Source of the DNA: JBBROS01 sp965217935
GTDB lineage: Bacteria > Pseudomonadota > Alphaproteobacteria > Acetobacterales > Acetobacteraceae
Direction of reading: 5' to 3'
DNA length: 64,000 bases
NCBI GenBank assembly: GCA_965217935.1
Contig: OZ244581.1
Coordinates: 2,914,001-2,978,000 of the forward strand
The position numbers and the translations under genes were made by a program. Shown one piece after another: positions 34,107-42,902 of this stretch. Below the pieces are notes generated by a model. That model was not told where the DNA came from and did no database searches. It saw only the letters and a program-made list of their open reading frames with translations. Numbering within the stretch: position 1 is the stretch's first letter; the number at the start of each line of letters is the position of its first letter.

Positions 34107-36008
34107 CTACGCGGCCAACTCGGCAGGACGGTGGACGAGCATGGCGGCGCCGGGCGTCTCGGCGGCGGCGTCGAGCGACCAGACCGCGCCGCCGTCGACG
34201 TCGGCGCTCACGGCCTCGAAACCGAGCGACTTGTAGTGGTCGCGGACGAGCGCGTTGCGGGCGGTCGGCTTGTAGACGCCGATGAGCCGGCCCACGCCCC
34301 GCTCGCGCGCCGCCCGGGCGATCTCGCGCAACGTCATCTGCTCGACCCGGCGGCCGAGGACGCGGCAGCTCATGAGCCAGGTGTCGATAAGCCAGTCCGG
34401 GCCGTCGGGGCGGCAGATGACGACGCAGATCATGCCGTTGTCGCCGAAGCGGTCCTTGAGGCGGATCTGCAGGGTGAACACGTCCGGGTCGGCTTCTGCG
34501 GCGGCGACTTCGGCCTCGGTGTAGCGCCGGGTAGTGAGGTTGAACTGGTTCGACTTGTTGATGAGCTGGGCGATGCGGGTGCGCCCGGCGGCGTCGAATG
34601 GGGCGAAGGTGATCTCCATGTCGAGCGAGGCCAGGTACGCGTCGATGTCGCCCACTTCGCGCTGGAGGGCGACGCGGCGGGCATTGCCCTCGTAGAAGGC
34701 GTTGCGTTTGCGGTCCTCGTCGGAGAAGGTCAGCGCCTCGAAGTAGCCGGCTTGCGCGAGGGTGCGGGCGTAGAGCGCCGGGTCGGGGGGGAGTTCGGGG
34801 ACGGCGACCTCGGGGAGCGCCTGGCGGACGAGGCCGCGCTCGGCCGGGTTGTCGTCGAGGAAGACCATCGATTCCAGGCCGAGCGAGAGCTCCTCGGCGA
34901 TGGCCCTGATGTTGGTGGCCTTGTCGCTCCAATTGGCCTGGAAGGCGGTAATGTGGCGCTCGCGGAGCAGCATGTCGGGATGGTCGCGGAATACGGCGCG
35001 GGCGATCTCGTCGGTGTTCTTGGAGGAGACGGCGAGGAGGACGCCGCGCTCGCGCAGGGCCAGGGCGTAGCGTTGCACGGCGCGGAACGCCTCGCCCTCG
35101 GCGTCGCCCTCGGCGAGCTTGATGCCGTCCGGCCCGTCGTCGCCGATGACGCCGCCCCAGACGGTGTTGTCGAGGTCGAGGACGAGCACCCGGCGGGACT
35201 TGCCGCGCAGCGCCCCGAGCAGGCGGGCGAGGCAGTCGGCGTAGAGGGGGGTGCAGTCGTCGGAGAAGGGCAGTTTGGCGAGGTTCCACTGCGCCGGGGA
35301 ATGCCAATTGGCGAGTCCGACCTGTTCGGCGATGCTGGCCACGTCGAGCAAGAGGTCGGGCGTGCCGGGGACCGATTCGGCCAGGCGGCGGTTAAAGGCG
35401 TCGGCCAGGCGCCGGGGCGTGCCGGGTATGGTACGGTCGGCGGCGCCGAACAGGGGCTCGGGCGGGGGGGCGATGGTTTGCAGGATGCAGGCGGTGTCGG
35501 CCGAAGCGCGAATGCCGCGGCGGAAGGCGCCGAGCATGTCGAGGGCGGCGGCGACGGCGTCCTCGGCCTCCCCGGCGCCGCCGATCGCCAGGTCGAGGCC
35601 CAGGGCGCGGTAGTCCAGCGCCAGGAGGACGGCGTCGCAGGCGGTGGCGTTGATGGCGGAATCAGGGGAGAGCGCCGCCTGGGCGTATTGGCCGTAAGGG
35701 GTGGCGACGCATTCGAGCGCCACGCCGTGGCGGGCGGCGCTGGCGACGAGGGCGGGGATGATCATGTCGAGCGTGCCATTGCCGAGCACGCCGAGGCGCA
35801 AGGGCGCGAGCGGAGCTAGCGACCTGCCCTCTGCCTGGAGGCCGCCGATGGTCTTGGCCAGGCGGCCGAGCTGCGTGCCGGTCAGGCGATGGGTGGCGAG
35901 CTGGCGCAGTTCGCCGCCGGCCGGCTCAGGCGATTGCGCGAGGGATTGCAGCCGCTTGCGGAAATCGGCCGGGGCTTCGGGCAGCCATGCCAAATCGGCG
36001 GCGGACAT
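34107..36008 (-). CDS. FkbH-like HAD-superfamily protein (acyl-ACP loading)
   Basis: This 633-residue FkbH-family protein has an N-terminal part (70-250) with an SGNH-like look (RLGVLGNGTLDMIIPALV), then a HAD phosphatase core with VLVLDLDNTVWGG (Asp at 278/280) and MVFLDDNPAERGLV. A C-terminal GNAT-like region follows (500-620; WLMSCRVLGRRVEQMTL). Characterised FkbH enzymes take the glyceryl group of 1,3-bisphosphoglycerate, release phosphate and load it on an acyl carrier protein. It is last of the operon SGNH-MBOAT-ACP-FkbH; the ACP gene ends 8 bp before it. A glyceryl- or hydroxyacyl-ACP supply for polysaccharide acylation is inferred. Confidence 0.85.
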   Translation of the reverse strand: MSAADLAWLPEAPADFRKRLQSLAQSPEPAGGELRQLATHRLTGTQLGRLAKTIGGLQAEGRSLAPLAPLRLGVLGNGTLDMIIPALVASAARHGVALECVATPYGQYAQAALSPDSAINATACDAVLLALDYRALGLDLAIGGAGEAEDAVAAALDMLGAFRRGIRASADTACILQTIAPPPEPLFGAADRTIPGTPRRLADAFNRRLAESVPGTPDLLLDVASIAEQVGLANWHSPAQWNLAKLPFSDDCTPLYADCLARLLGALRGKSRRVLVLDLDNTVWGGVIGDDGPDGIKLAEGDAEGEAFRAVQRYALALRERGVLLAVSSKNTDEIARAVFRDHPDMLLRERHITAFQANWSDKATNIRAIAEELSLGLESMVFLDDNPAERGLVRQALPEVAVPELPPDPALYARTLAQAGYFEALTFSDEDRKRNAFYEGNARRVALQREVGDIDAYLASLDMEITFAPFDAAGRTRIAQLINKSNQFNLTTRRYTEAEVAAAEADPDVFTLQIRLKDRFGDNGMICVVICRPDGPDWLIDTWLMSCRVLGRRVEQMTLREIARAARERGVGRLIGVYKPTARNALVRDHYKSLGFEAVSADVDGGAVWSLDAAAETPGAAMLVHRPAELAA

Positions 36009-36016
36009 GGCCCGCT

Positions 36017-36259
36017 CTAGCCTTTGAGCTTCTGGATCAAATGCACCAGGTCGCCGACATTCTCGAGCGAGGCGATCTGGCCCGCCGACAAGCGGATGCC
36101 GAAGGCGCGCTCGACCGAGAGCATGAGGTGGACGTTGCTCATGCTGTCCCAGGTCTCGACGTCGTTGGCGTTGAGGCCGGGCCGGAGCGTGAGGCCGTCA
36201 TCGTCGAGGACATCCTGGAAGATGGGGGTCAGCGTCTCGTAGATCTCGTCGTCACTCAT
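36017..36259 (-). CDS. Acyl carrier protein
   Basis: This 80-residue acyl carrier protein has the phosphopantetheine site in VETWDSMSNVH (Ser39) and a following acidic helix. The ATG at 36259 with GAAGG was chosen over an upstream ATG. It is not with fatty-acid synthesis genes but between MBOAT and FkbH genes, so it is a dedicated carrier, probably loaded by FkbH and drained by the MBOAT acyltransferase (inference). Confidence 0.9.
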   Translation of the reverse strand: MSDDEIYETLTPIFQDVLDDDGLTLRPGLNANDVETWDSMSNVHLMLSVERAFGIRLSAGQIASLENVGDLVHLIQKLKG

Positions 36260-36298
36260 GGGATGACCTTCTGGCATGACCGGCGCGGCGGGCGCCCG

Positions 36299-37861
36299 TC
36301 AGAATTTGAAGTAGAGGAATTCGGTGGGCGCCGCCGAAAGCGCGCGGGACAGGGCGGCGAAGGCGAGCAAGCCCATGACGACGGCGCATTGCGGGCTGGG
36401 ACGCCAGGTGAACAGGGCGGCGATGGGGCCGGAGCGGCGCTCGATCCAGGTTGGCGGGTGCAGCGGGCCGATTCCGGTCTCGTAGTTGCGCAGCCATTCC
36501 TGGGTGTTGGGAAAGCCCCAGACGATGACGAGCAGGGCGGCGATCCAGAGCGCCATGTTGCGCCCGAACAGCTCCGAGCCGTGCAGGCCGAGGCCGTGGG
36601 CGCCGGCCATGTTGGCGAGCATGGTCATGCCGCTGGCGACGTCGGGCGAGCGGAACAGCACGAGGCCGACGACGACGCAGGCGAGGGTGAGCAGGGTGGA
36701 GGGGATCAGGAACACGGCGCGGGCGCTTTCGAGCGGCAGGCCGCGCCGGGCCTTGAGGGCGCGGAAGCCGTGATTGATGGTGAGGAAGACGCCGTGCAGC
36801 AGGCCGAATAGGGCGAACTGCCAGCCGGCGCCGTGCCACCAGCCGATGACGAGCATGGACAGGATGGTCGGGAAGGCGATCAGGCTGGCGAAGGCGCCGG
36901 CGGTGATGGTTTTCGGCTTCACGCGCGGCTTGCCGGCCTCCATCCGCGCGCGGGTAATGCGCATGGCGACGGGGTTGTAGAGGTAGGCGGTGACGAAGCG
37001 GGTCAGCGTCATGTGCCAGCGAGCCCAGTAGTCGATGATGTTGCGGGCCTTCAGCGGGCTGTCGAAGTTGAACGGGAGGCGCACGCCGAACAGCAGGCCG
37101 AGGCCGATCGCCATGTCGGAATAGCCGGAGAAGTCGAAATACATCTGCAGCGTGTAGGCCAGCGCGCCGCCCCAGGCCTGGAAGGCCTGCACCGGGTCGC
37201 CCAGGTTGGAAGCGGTGAACACCGGCGCGGCGTAGGCGGCGATGGTGTCGGCGATGATCACTTTCTTGAACAGGCCGACGATGAACACGGTGGCGCCGAG
37301 CGCCATCATGCGGATTTGCGGACGGAAGATGGCCGGGTTGTCGAATTGCGGGATCATCTCGCGGTGGTGCGTGATGGGGCCTGCGATCAGATGCGGAAAG
37401 AAGGTGATGAACATGCAGTAGTTGAGGAAGCTGGGTTCGGCGGCGATCCGGTCATGCGCGTCGACCAGGAAAGCGATCTGCTGGAAGGTGTAGAACGAGA
37501 TGGCCAGCGGCAGCAGGATGCTGGGCACGGGCAAGCCGGCGCCGGTGGCTTCGTTGACGGAGATGACCAGGAAGCCGGCGTATTTGTAATAGCCGAGCAG
37601 GGCCAGGTTGCCGGCCACGCCCGCGGCCAGCAGGGCGCGGGATTGCGTGCGGGCCAGCACCCGGGCGACGGCGTAGTTGGCGGCGATCGAGCCGAGCAGC
37701 AACGGGACGTAATCGACGTTCCAGACGCCGTAGAAGACGAGCGAGATGAACGACAGCCACGCGATGGCTGGGCGGCGCCATCCGGCGGCGCCGAGCAGGA
37801 AGAAGCCGATGAGGGCGACCGGCAGCAAGCCAAGCAGGAAGGGGCCTGAATTGAAGAGCAT
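36299..37861 (-). CDS. MBOAT-family O-acyltransferase (AlgI-like)
   Basis: This 520-residue polytopic inner-membrane protein of the MBOAT family is normal length for AlgI-type enzymes, which pass acyl groups across the membrane for O-acylation of extracellular polysaccharides. Landmarks: YFDFSGYSDMAIGLGLLFG, DYWARWHMTLTRF, and the catalytic pair His343 (WWHGAGWQFA) and His356 (FGLLHGVFL). It follows the SGNH-like gene and precedes ACP-FkbH on the same strand, so the acyl donor may come from the dedicated ACP instead of acetyl-CoA (inference). Confidence 0.9.
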   Translation of the reverse strand: MLFNSGPFLLGLLPVALIGFFLLGAAGWRRPAIAWLSFISLVFYGVWNVDYVPLLLGSIAANYAVARVLARTQSRALLAAGVAGNLALLGYYKYAGFLVISVNEATGAGLPVPSILLPLAISFYTFQQIAFLVDAHDRIAAEPSFLNYCMFITFFPHLIAGPITHHREMIPQFDNPAIFRPQIRMMALGATVFIVGLFKKVIIADTIAAYAAPVFTASNLGDPVQAFQAWGGALAYTLQMYFDFSGYSDMAIGLGLLFGVRLPFNFDSPLKARNIIDYWARWHMTLTRFVTAYLYNPVAMRITRARMEAGKPRVKPKTITAGAFASLIAFPTILSMLVIGWWHGAGWQFALFGLLHGVFLTINHGFRALKARRGLPLESARAVFLIPSTLLTLACVVVGLVLFRSPDVASGMTMLANMAGAHGLGLHGSELFGRNMALWIAALLVIVWGFPNTQEWLRNYETGIGPLHPPTWIERRSGPIAALFTWRPSPQCAVVMGLLAFAALSRALSAAPTEFLYFKF

Positions 37862-37872
37862 GGCTGTCGTCC

Positions 37873-38874
37873 TTAGTGCGCGGGCGTGCCGAAATTGGTA
37901 TCTTGAACCAGGGCTATTGAGAAGCGCTCAGCGCCTGACCAGCGCATGTGGATATCGTCCGTAAAGGCGGTTTGCGGCTGGGCGCCTTGCTGAATGCCGT
38001 TCCAGAACTCGGCGCCGGCGCTTTCAAGGCTGGATTTGATGGCGGCTATGAATTCAGGGCGGTAAACGTCGTCTTTGTCGAATGTCGAGACCCATTCGGG
38101 GCTGAGCGGGGACGTGGCGACAAGCATTTCCCGCCCGCTGTCATGTACCGTTTTGGCAAGATCGTGGACCGCGTCGAGGCAGGTCTGGTCGGGAAGGCCG
38201 AACCTGCCGTAGAGGATGCCTTTTGACTCGGACGTGTTCAGCGGGCCATCGGCGTATCGGGTGAACACCAGCGGATCGAGCGGGATGCGGTTCTCTTGCT
38301 TGGCGCGCAAGCTTGATGCGTTGCGGATGAGCGACACCGGGTCAAAGTATCGCAGGTAGTTGAACCAGTTCCAGTCGGTGCGCGAGAGGTATGCATTCAC
38401 GTCGTCGGCGTCGAACAACGTGGGGTCGGTGCGGCTGCATAGCAGGAGGTCCTCCGGGGCGAGCAGCAACAGCACCCGGTTCACGCTCGGGTAGCGCTTG
38501 AGGAAGAAGTCGGCGACGAACTCGGTCTGGTTGGCGCGCAGGCCGCAGATGCCGGCGTTGAGCGGGCGCGCGTCGGGATGCTGCTGGACGATGGCGGCGC
38601 TGTCGAAGTTGCGCCAGGCGATGGAGGAGCCGACGATCAGCGCGGTAGGGTTGTCGGGCGGGTTGTTGCGGATGTGCTGCAGCTTGGCATCGGCGCAGAG
38701 GCTGTTGACGAAGGCGGGCGGCGGCAGGTTTCCGGTGGCGGCCAACCCGGCCAGGCTTGCGCCATAGAGCGCCATCATGCAGGCGGCCGTCGCGAAGGCG
38801 ATCCCGAGATAGCTGCCCCACGAGCGACGCGACGCCGCAGCCGCCTTGGAAGCATCGTCCGTCGTCAAACGCAT
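37873..38874 (-). CDS. Membrane-anchored SGNH-hydrolase-like protein, MBOAT partner
   Basis: The protein has 333 residues. One N-terminal transmembrane helix (about 22-45) places the rest in the periplasm. SGNH/AlgX-like signatures: ALIVGSSIAWRNF with the Ser nucleophile (about 83-84), GICGLRANQTE (Gly and Asn blocks) and a C-terminal DDIHMRWSG with Asp306/His309. Such proteins complete MBOAT acylation by moving the acyl group to the glycan, as AlgJ/AlgX do for alginate. It is first in the operon; 11 bp separate it from the MBOAT gene. Family assignment is by motif pattern only. Confidence 0.7.
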   Translation of the reverse strand: MRLTTDDASKAAAASRRSWGSYLGIAFATAACMMALYGASLAGLAATGNLPPPAFVNSLCADAKLQHIRNNPPDNPTALIVGSSIAWRNFDSAAIVQQHPDARPLNAGICGLRANQTEFVADFFLKRYPSVNRVLLLLAPEDLLLCSRTDPTLFDADDVNAYLSRTDWNWFNYLRYFDPVSLIRNASSLRAKQENRIPLDPLVFTRYADGPLNTSESKGILYGRFGLPDQTCLDAVHDLAKTVHDSGREMLVATSPLSPEWVSTFDKDDVYRPEFIAAIKSSLESAGAEFWNGIQQGAQPQTAFTDDIHMRWSGAERFSIALVQDTNFGTPAH

Positions 38875-38930
38875 GCGACAGTTTGCAAGACATCGCCCTT
38901 TCTCGTCGCGACGCCATGATGCATGATCGT

Positions 38931-39054
38931 ATCAATCCCAAGCCGAACACGGCATCTTTTTTCAGATTGGCAGTCTATGATTTGCAACAACTCGCCGCAA
39001 TGCCTGCTTCGCGTTGAAGCGCTCGCTCCTGGGTGCGATTGGCTTGGGATCAAT
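38931..39054. promoter_or_regulatory. Inverted repeat in divergent SGNH/flippase promoter region
   Basis: ATCAATCCCAAGCC (38931-38944) is mirrored by GGCTTGGGATCAAT (39041-39054), 12 of 14 positions pairing, about 96 bp apart. They lie in the 224-bp region between the start of the acylation operon and the flippase. They may be two half-sites of a shared operator; no regulator gene is adjacent. Confidence 0.35.
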
Positions 39055-39098
39055 GTTCCCGTAACAGTCCGGCCGCAACGGTTGCGCAAAGGGGCCGC

Positions 39099-40586
39099 AT
39101 GACGCAGCAGCCGCAAACGCAGGGCCTCGGTCGCCGCTCGGCCATGGGGGCGGCGGTAACGATGGGGGCGCAGGGCGTCCGCCTGCTGATCCAGTTCGCC
39201 TCCCAGGTGATCTTGGCGCGCATCCTGCTGCCGGCGGAATTCGGCGTCATCGCGATGGTGACGCCGATCATGAGCTACCTGCAGACGTTCAGCGAGCTTG
39301 GGCTGCTGCAGGTGACGGTCCAGCGCAAGGACATCACCGATGGCGAGGTGAGCGCGCTGTTCTGGGTCAATGCCGGGCTGGGGACGGCGTTCGGGGCCGT
39401 GCTGGCCGCCGCGTCGCCGTTGATCGGCTGGTTCTATGGCCAGCCGGACGCCGGGCACGTGGCCCTCGCGCTGTCCGGCTTGCTGGTGACAGCCAGCTTG
39501 TCGGCGCAGCACGTCGCCCTGCTCAACCGCGAGCTTCGGTTCGTCGCCATCGCGGTGATCGACATCACCGCCGCCGTGATGGCGGCGGCGGCGGGGATCA
39601 CGGCCGCCAAGCTCGGCGCGGGGTTCTGGTCCCTGGTCGCGATGCAGGTGGCCAACGCGTTCGCCTGGCTGGCGCTGTCCTGGAGCTTCTCCGGCTGGCG
39701 CCCGAGCCGGCCGCGGCGGCAGGCCGGGCTGTGGCCGCTGCTGCGGTTCGGCGCCGAGGTCACCGGGTCGGGCCTGGTGCATAACCTGTCGTTCAGCCTG
39801 GACAGCGTCCTGATCGGGGTGACGGCCGGGCAGACGGCGCTGGGCTACTACGACCGGGCGATGCGGCTCGTGATACAGCCGGTCGCGCAGGTGGTGATGC
39901 CGTTCGGCCGGGTCGCGCTGCCCGTTTTGGCCCGGCTGCGCGAGGACCCGGAGCGGTTCCGCAGCGCCTACAGCCGACTGTTGCAGGTGTCGCTCGCGCT
40001 GACCACGCCGGCCGTCGTGTTCTCCATCGTGCTCGCGCATCCGCTGGTCACGACCCTGCTGGGCGAGCGTTGGGCGCCGTCGGCGCCGATCCTGAGCTGG
40101 CTTGCGGTCGGCGTGATGACGGGGCCGGTCTCGAACAGCACCGGGTGGCTGTTCGTGTTGCTGGATCGGACGCGGGATCAGTTTTGGTATACCTCGGTCA
40201 ACTCGGCGATCATGGTTGCGGCCTATGCCATCGGGCTGCATTGGGGGCCGCTCGGGGTGGCGACCGCGGCGGCGATCGCCGTCGTGTGCCTGCAAGGGCC
40301 GTTGCTGTGGCGCGCGGCCACGCGGACCGGCCCGGTGCGGCTCGTCGACCTGCTGCGGGGTTGGGGCATTTCGCTGGCTGCCGCGGCGGCCAGCGGCGCG
40401 GCGCTCATGCTGCCTATCGTTCAGCGTTGGGTCGACATTCATGGCGCGTTGGGGCTGCTGTTCGGGTTGGCGGCGTCCTACGGGGCCTACGGCGCGGCGC
40501 TGTTGTGCTTCCCGGTCGGCCGCGCGCTGGTCCGGGAGGGCTGGCGCGTGCGGCCTCGCGGCCGGACGGCTGCCGCGGCCGGGTGA
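39099..40586 (+). CDS. Wzx-type polysaccharide flippase (MOP superfamily)
   Basis: This 495-residue protein has 12-14 transmembrane segments and the WzxC/polysaccharide-transporter start GAAVTMGAQGVRLLIQFASQ, followed by ARILLPAEFGVIAMVTPI and GYYDRAMRLVIQPVAQVVMP, typical of lipid-linked oligosaccharide flippases. ATG 39099 with AAGGGG was chosen over 39033. It would flip undecaprenyl-linked repeat units for the exopolysaccharide; no Wzy polymerase is recognised in the window. It stands divergent from the acylation operon and convergent with the CDP-sugar trio. Confidence 0.85.
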   Translation: MTQQPQTQGLGRRSAMGAAVTMGAQGVRLLIQFASQVILARILLPAEFGVIAMVTPIMSYLQTFSELGLLQVTVQRKDITDGEVSALFWVNAGLGTAFGAVLAAASPLIGWFYGQPDAGHVALALSGLLVTASLSAQHVALLNRELRFVAIAVIDITAAVMAAAAGITAAKLGAGFWSLVAMQVANAFAWLALSWSFSGWRPSRPRRQAGLWPLLRFGAEVTGSGLVHNLSFSLDSVLIGVTAGQTALGYYDRAMRLVIQPVAQVVMPFGRVALPVLARLREDPERFRSAYSRLLQVSLALTTPAVVFSIVLAHPLVTTLLGERWAPSAPILSWLAVGVMTGPVSNSTGWLFVLLDRTRDQFWYTSVNSAIMVAAYAIGLHWGPLGVATAAAIAVVCLQGPLLWRAATRTGPVRLVDLLRGWGISLAAAAASGAALMLPIVQRWVDIHGALGLLFGLAASYGAYGAALLCFPVGRALVREGWRVRPRGRTAAAAG

Positions 40587-40600
40587 GCGGCCCGGCGGGA

Positions 40601-41659
40601 TCAGGCGGGCGAGACCGGGGACCAACGCAGAGTCTCGTCGAGGCGCCCGCCGTCGCGCAGGCTGGCGAGGACGTGCAGGCGGATGCGGTCGGAGCGGCGG
40701 AAGTCCGGGTCATCGAAGCCGATCGCCTGCAGCCCGCCGACCAGGCGTTCGACGGACCGGGCGAGGGTCATCGCTGGCTGGTGCTCCGGCGCGAGGGCGC
40801 GGAACTTGGCGAAATCGACGCGGTAGCTGCGCTTGTCGGGCGGGGCGTCCGGATTGACGGAAACGGCGGCGCCGGGGCGGGCCTCTGCCACCGCGGCGGC
40901 GAGGTCGCTGACCTGATAGTTCCACTCGTCGCTGCCCGCATTGACGGCGAGGTAGCGTCCGCCTTGCTGCGCGTCGCGGCTGATGGCCCATTCGATGGCG
41001 CGGGCCATGTCGGAGACGTCGATCAGCGGCCGCCAGGGCGTGCCGTCGCTGAGAATGGAGATGGCGCCGGAGGCGATGGCGCAGGCGGCGAAGTCATTCA
41101 GCACGAGGTCGAGCCGCAGCCGGTCGGACATGCCGCAGGCGGTGGCGAAGCGCAGGCAGGTGATCAGCATCGGGCCGTTCTCGAGCGCGCGCAGGCCTTG
41201 CTCGGTGGCGATCTTCGAGCGGGCGTAGGCGGTCAGCGGGGCAAGCTCGTCCTGTTCGGTGCGCGGCGCGCCTTCGGCGAGGCCGTAGACGCTGCAACTG
41301 GAGGCGAAGACGAAGGCGCGGACGCCGGCTTCGCTGGCCATGTGGGCGAGGCGAAGGCTGGCGGCCCGGTTCACCTCGTCGGTCAGGGCCTCGAACTGCT
41401 TGCCCATCGGGTCGTTGGAGATGGCGGCGAGGTGGACCACGGCGTCCGTGCCGTCAAGCAGGCTGGCCGGGAACGCGCGGACGTCGCCGAAGTGCTGGGC
41501 GTCGAGCAGGCGCTCGGGCAGTGGGCCGGGCGTGGTGAGGCAGTGGGCGAAGAACCCGGCGTCGAAGCCGATGAGCTCGGCGCCAGGAAAGCGGGCGCGG
41601 AGATGGCGGACAACGACGGGGCCGACATAGCCCATGTTGCCAGTGATGAGGATACGCAA
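40601..41659 (-). CDS. NAD-dependent sugar epimerase/dehydratase/reductase (extended SDR)
   Basis: This 352-residue extended SDR has a Rossmann motif ITGNMGYVGPVVV and a catalytic site with Ser (FASSCSVYG) and Tyr-x-x-x-Lys in LTAYARSKIATE. The TTG start at 41659 with GAGG upstream opens directly on the nucleotide-binding strand. It is last of the trio rfbF-C-methyltransferase-SDR, so it probably reduces or epimerises the methylated CDP-keto-sugar; a dehydratase role to make the 4-keto sugar cannot be excluded. It ends 14 bp from the convergent flippase gene. Confidence 0.82.
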   Translation of the reverse strand: MRILITGNMGYVGPVVVRHLRARFPGAELIGFDAGFFAHCLTTPGPLPERLLDAQHFGDVRAFPASLLDGTDAVVHLAAISNDPMGKQFEALTDEVNRAASLRLAHMASEAGVRAFVFASSCSVYGLAEGAPRTEQDELAPLTAYARSKIATEQGLRALENGPMLITCLRFATACGMSDRLRLDLVLNDFAACAIASGAISILSDGTPWRPLIDVSDMARAIEWAISRDAQQGGRYLAVNAGSDEWNYQVSDLAAAVAEARPGAAVSVNPDAPPDKRSYRVDFAKFRALAPEHQPAMTLARSVERLVGGLQAIGFDDPDFRRSDRIRLHVLASLRDGGRLDETLRWSPVSPA

Positions 41660-41672
41660 CGTGGCCTCGCTG

Positions 41673-42902
41673 TCAGAAGATGCGGAGTTCGGGGACGAAG
41701 GTGACGAACTGGCCGCCCCAGTCCCGCAGGCCGGACATCTGGGCGACGATTTCCTCGCGCAGGTTCCAGGGCAGGATCACGAGGTAGTCGGGGCGGGTGT
41801 CGCCGATGGCCTCGGGGCCGCGGACGGGCAGGCGCGAACCGGGCAGGAACGTGCCTTGCTTGTGCGGGTTGCGGTCGACCGTGTAGGCGATCAGTTCGGG
41901 GCCGATGCCGCAGTAGTTCAGCAAGGTGTTGCCCTTGGCCGGAGCGCCGTATGCGGCGACGGTCTTGCCCCGGCGGCGGGCGTCGATCAGGAATTCGAGG
42001 GCGGCGCACTTGATCCGCACCACCTGCTCGGCGAACTGGTCGTAGGGCGCGGTCCGCTGCAAGCCGGCCTCGGTCTCGGCCCGGCGCAGCGCCGCGACCT
42101 GGCTGCTCGGCTCGCCTGGGCATCGCGCGTGCTGCACGAAGACGCGCAACGATCCGCCGTGGGTTGGTAATTCCTCGACGTCGCGGACCTGCAGCCCGTG
42201 CTCGCCGAATAGGCGCTCGACGGCGAACAGCGACAGGTAGGAGAAATGTTCGTGATAGATGGTGTCGAACTGGTTCTGCTCGATCAGCCGCAGCAGGTGC
42301 GGGAACTCGAATGTGGCCGTGCCGGCGTCGGCCAGCATGATGCGGAAGCCTTCGGCGAAGTCATGGATATCGGGAACGTGGGCGAGGACGTTGTTCGCGG
42401 TCATGAGGTCGGCCGGACCGTGCCCGGCGCGGACGCGGGCGGCCGTTTCGGCGCCGAAGAAGGCGATCTCGGTCGGGATGCCCTTGGCGATGGCGGTCTC
42501 GGCGACGTTGCGAGCCGGGTCGACGCCGAGCACGCGCAGGCCGTGCGCCTTGAGGTACTGCAGCAGGTAGCCGTCGTTGCTGGCGATCTCGCAGGCGAAG
42601 GATTGGCGGCCGAGGCCGAAGCGGGCGGCCATGGATTTGGCATAGTCCTCGGCGTGCCGGAGCCAGCTTTCGCTGAAGGAGGAGAAATAAAGATAGTCGC
42701 TGAAAATGCCTGAGGGCGACTCGAATTCCATGAGCTGCACGAGCCAGCACTCGGTGCAGACGAAGGCGTGCAGCGGATAGAACGGCTCCATCCGGTCCGC
42801 GCCGCCGGCGGGCACGAAGGAGTTCGCCAGCGGCGAGAGGCGCAAATCGGCGAAGGTGCGGGTGAGTTCGGCGCCGCAGAGGCGGCAGGGGCAGGCGGGC
42901 AT
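41673..42902 (-). CDS. NDP-sugar C-methyltransferase (TylC3/EvaC-type)
   Basis: This 409-residue SAM-dependent enzyme has the three-part layout of sugar C-methyltransferases: an N-terminal zinc-binding segment (CPCRLCGAEL, FVCTECWLVQL), a central SAM domain (CEIASNDGYLLQYLKAHGLR, VLGVDPARNVAETA) with YHEHFSYLSL near the active site, and a C-terminal Rossmann-like domain (VAAYGAPAKGNTLLNY). Members methylate C-3 of 4-keto-hexoses giving branched sugars. It begins directly after the rfbF stop (TAAATG) and is followed by the SDR, indicating a CDP-linked branched sugar. Confidence 0.85.
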   Translation of the reverse strand: MPACPCRLCGAELTRTFADLRLSPLANSFVPAGGADRMEPFYPLHAFVCTECWLVQLMEFESPSGIFSDYLYFSSFSESWLRHAEDYAKSMAARFGLGRQSFACEIASNDGYLLQYLKAHGLRVLGVDPARNVAETAIAKGIPTEIAFFGAETAARVRAGHGPADLMTANNVLAHVPDIHDFAEGFRIMLADAGTATFEFPHLLRLIEQNQFDTIYHEHFSYLSLFAVERLFGEHGLQVRDVEELPTHGGSLRVFVQHARCPGEPSSQVAALRRAETEAGLQRTAPYDQFAEQVVRIKCAALEFLIDARRRGKTVAAYGAPAKGNTLLNYCGIGPELIAYTVDRNPHKQGTFLPGSRLPVRGPEAIGDTRPDYLVILPWNLREEIVAQMSGLRDWGGQFVTFVPELRIF

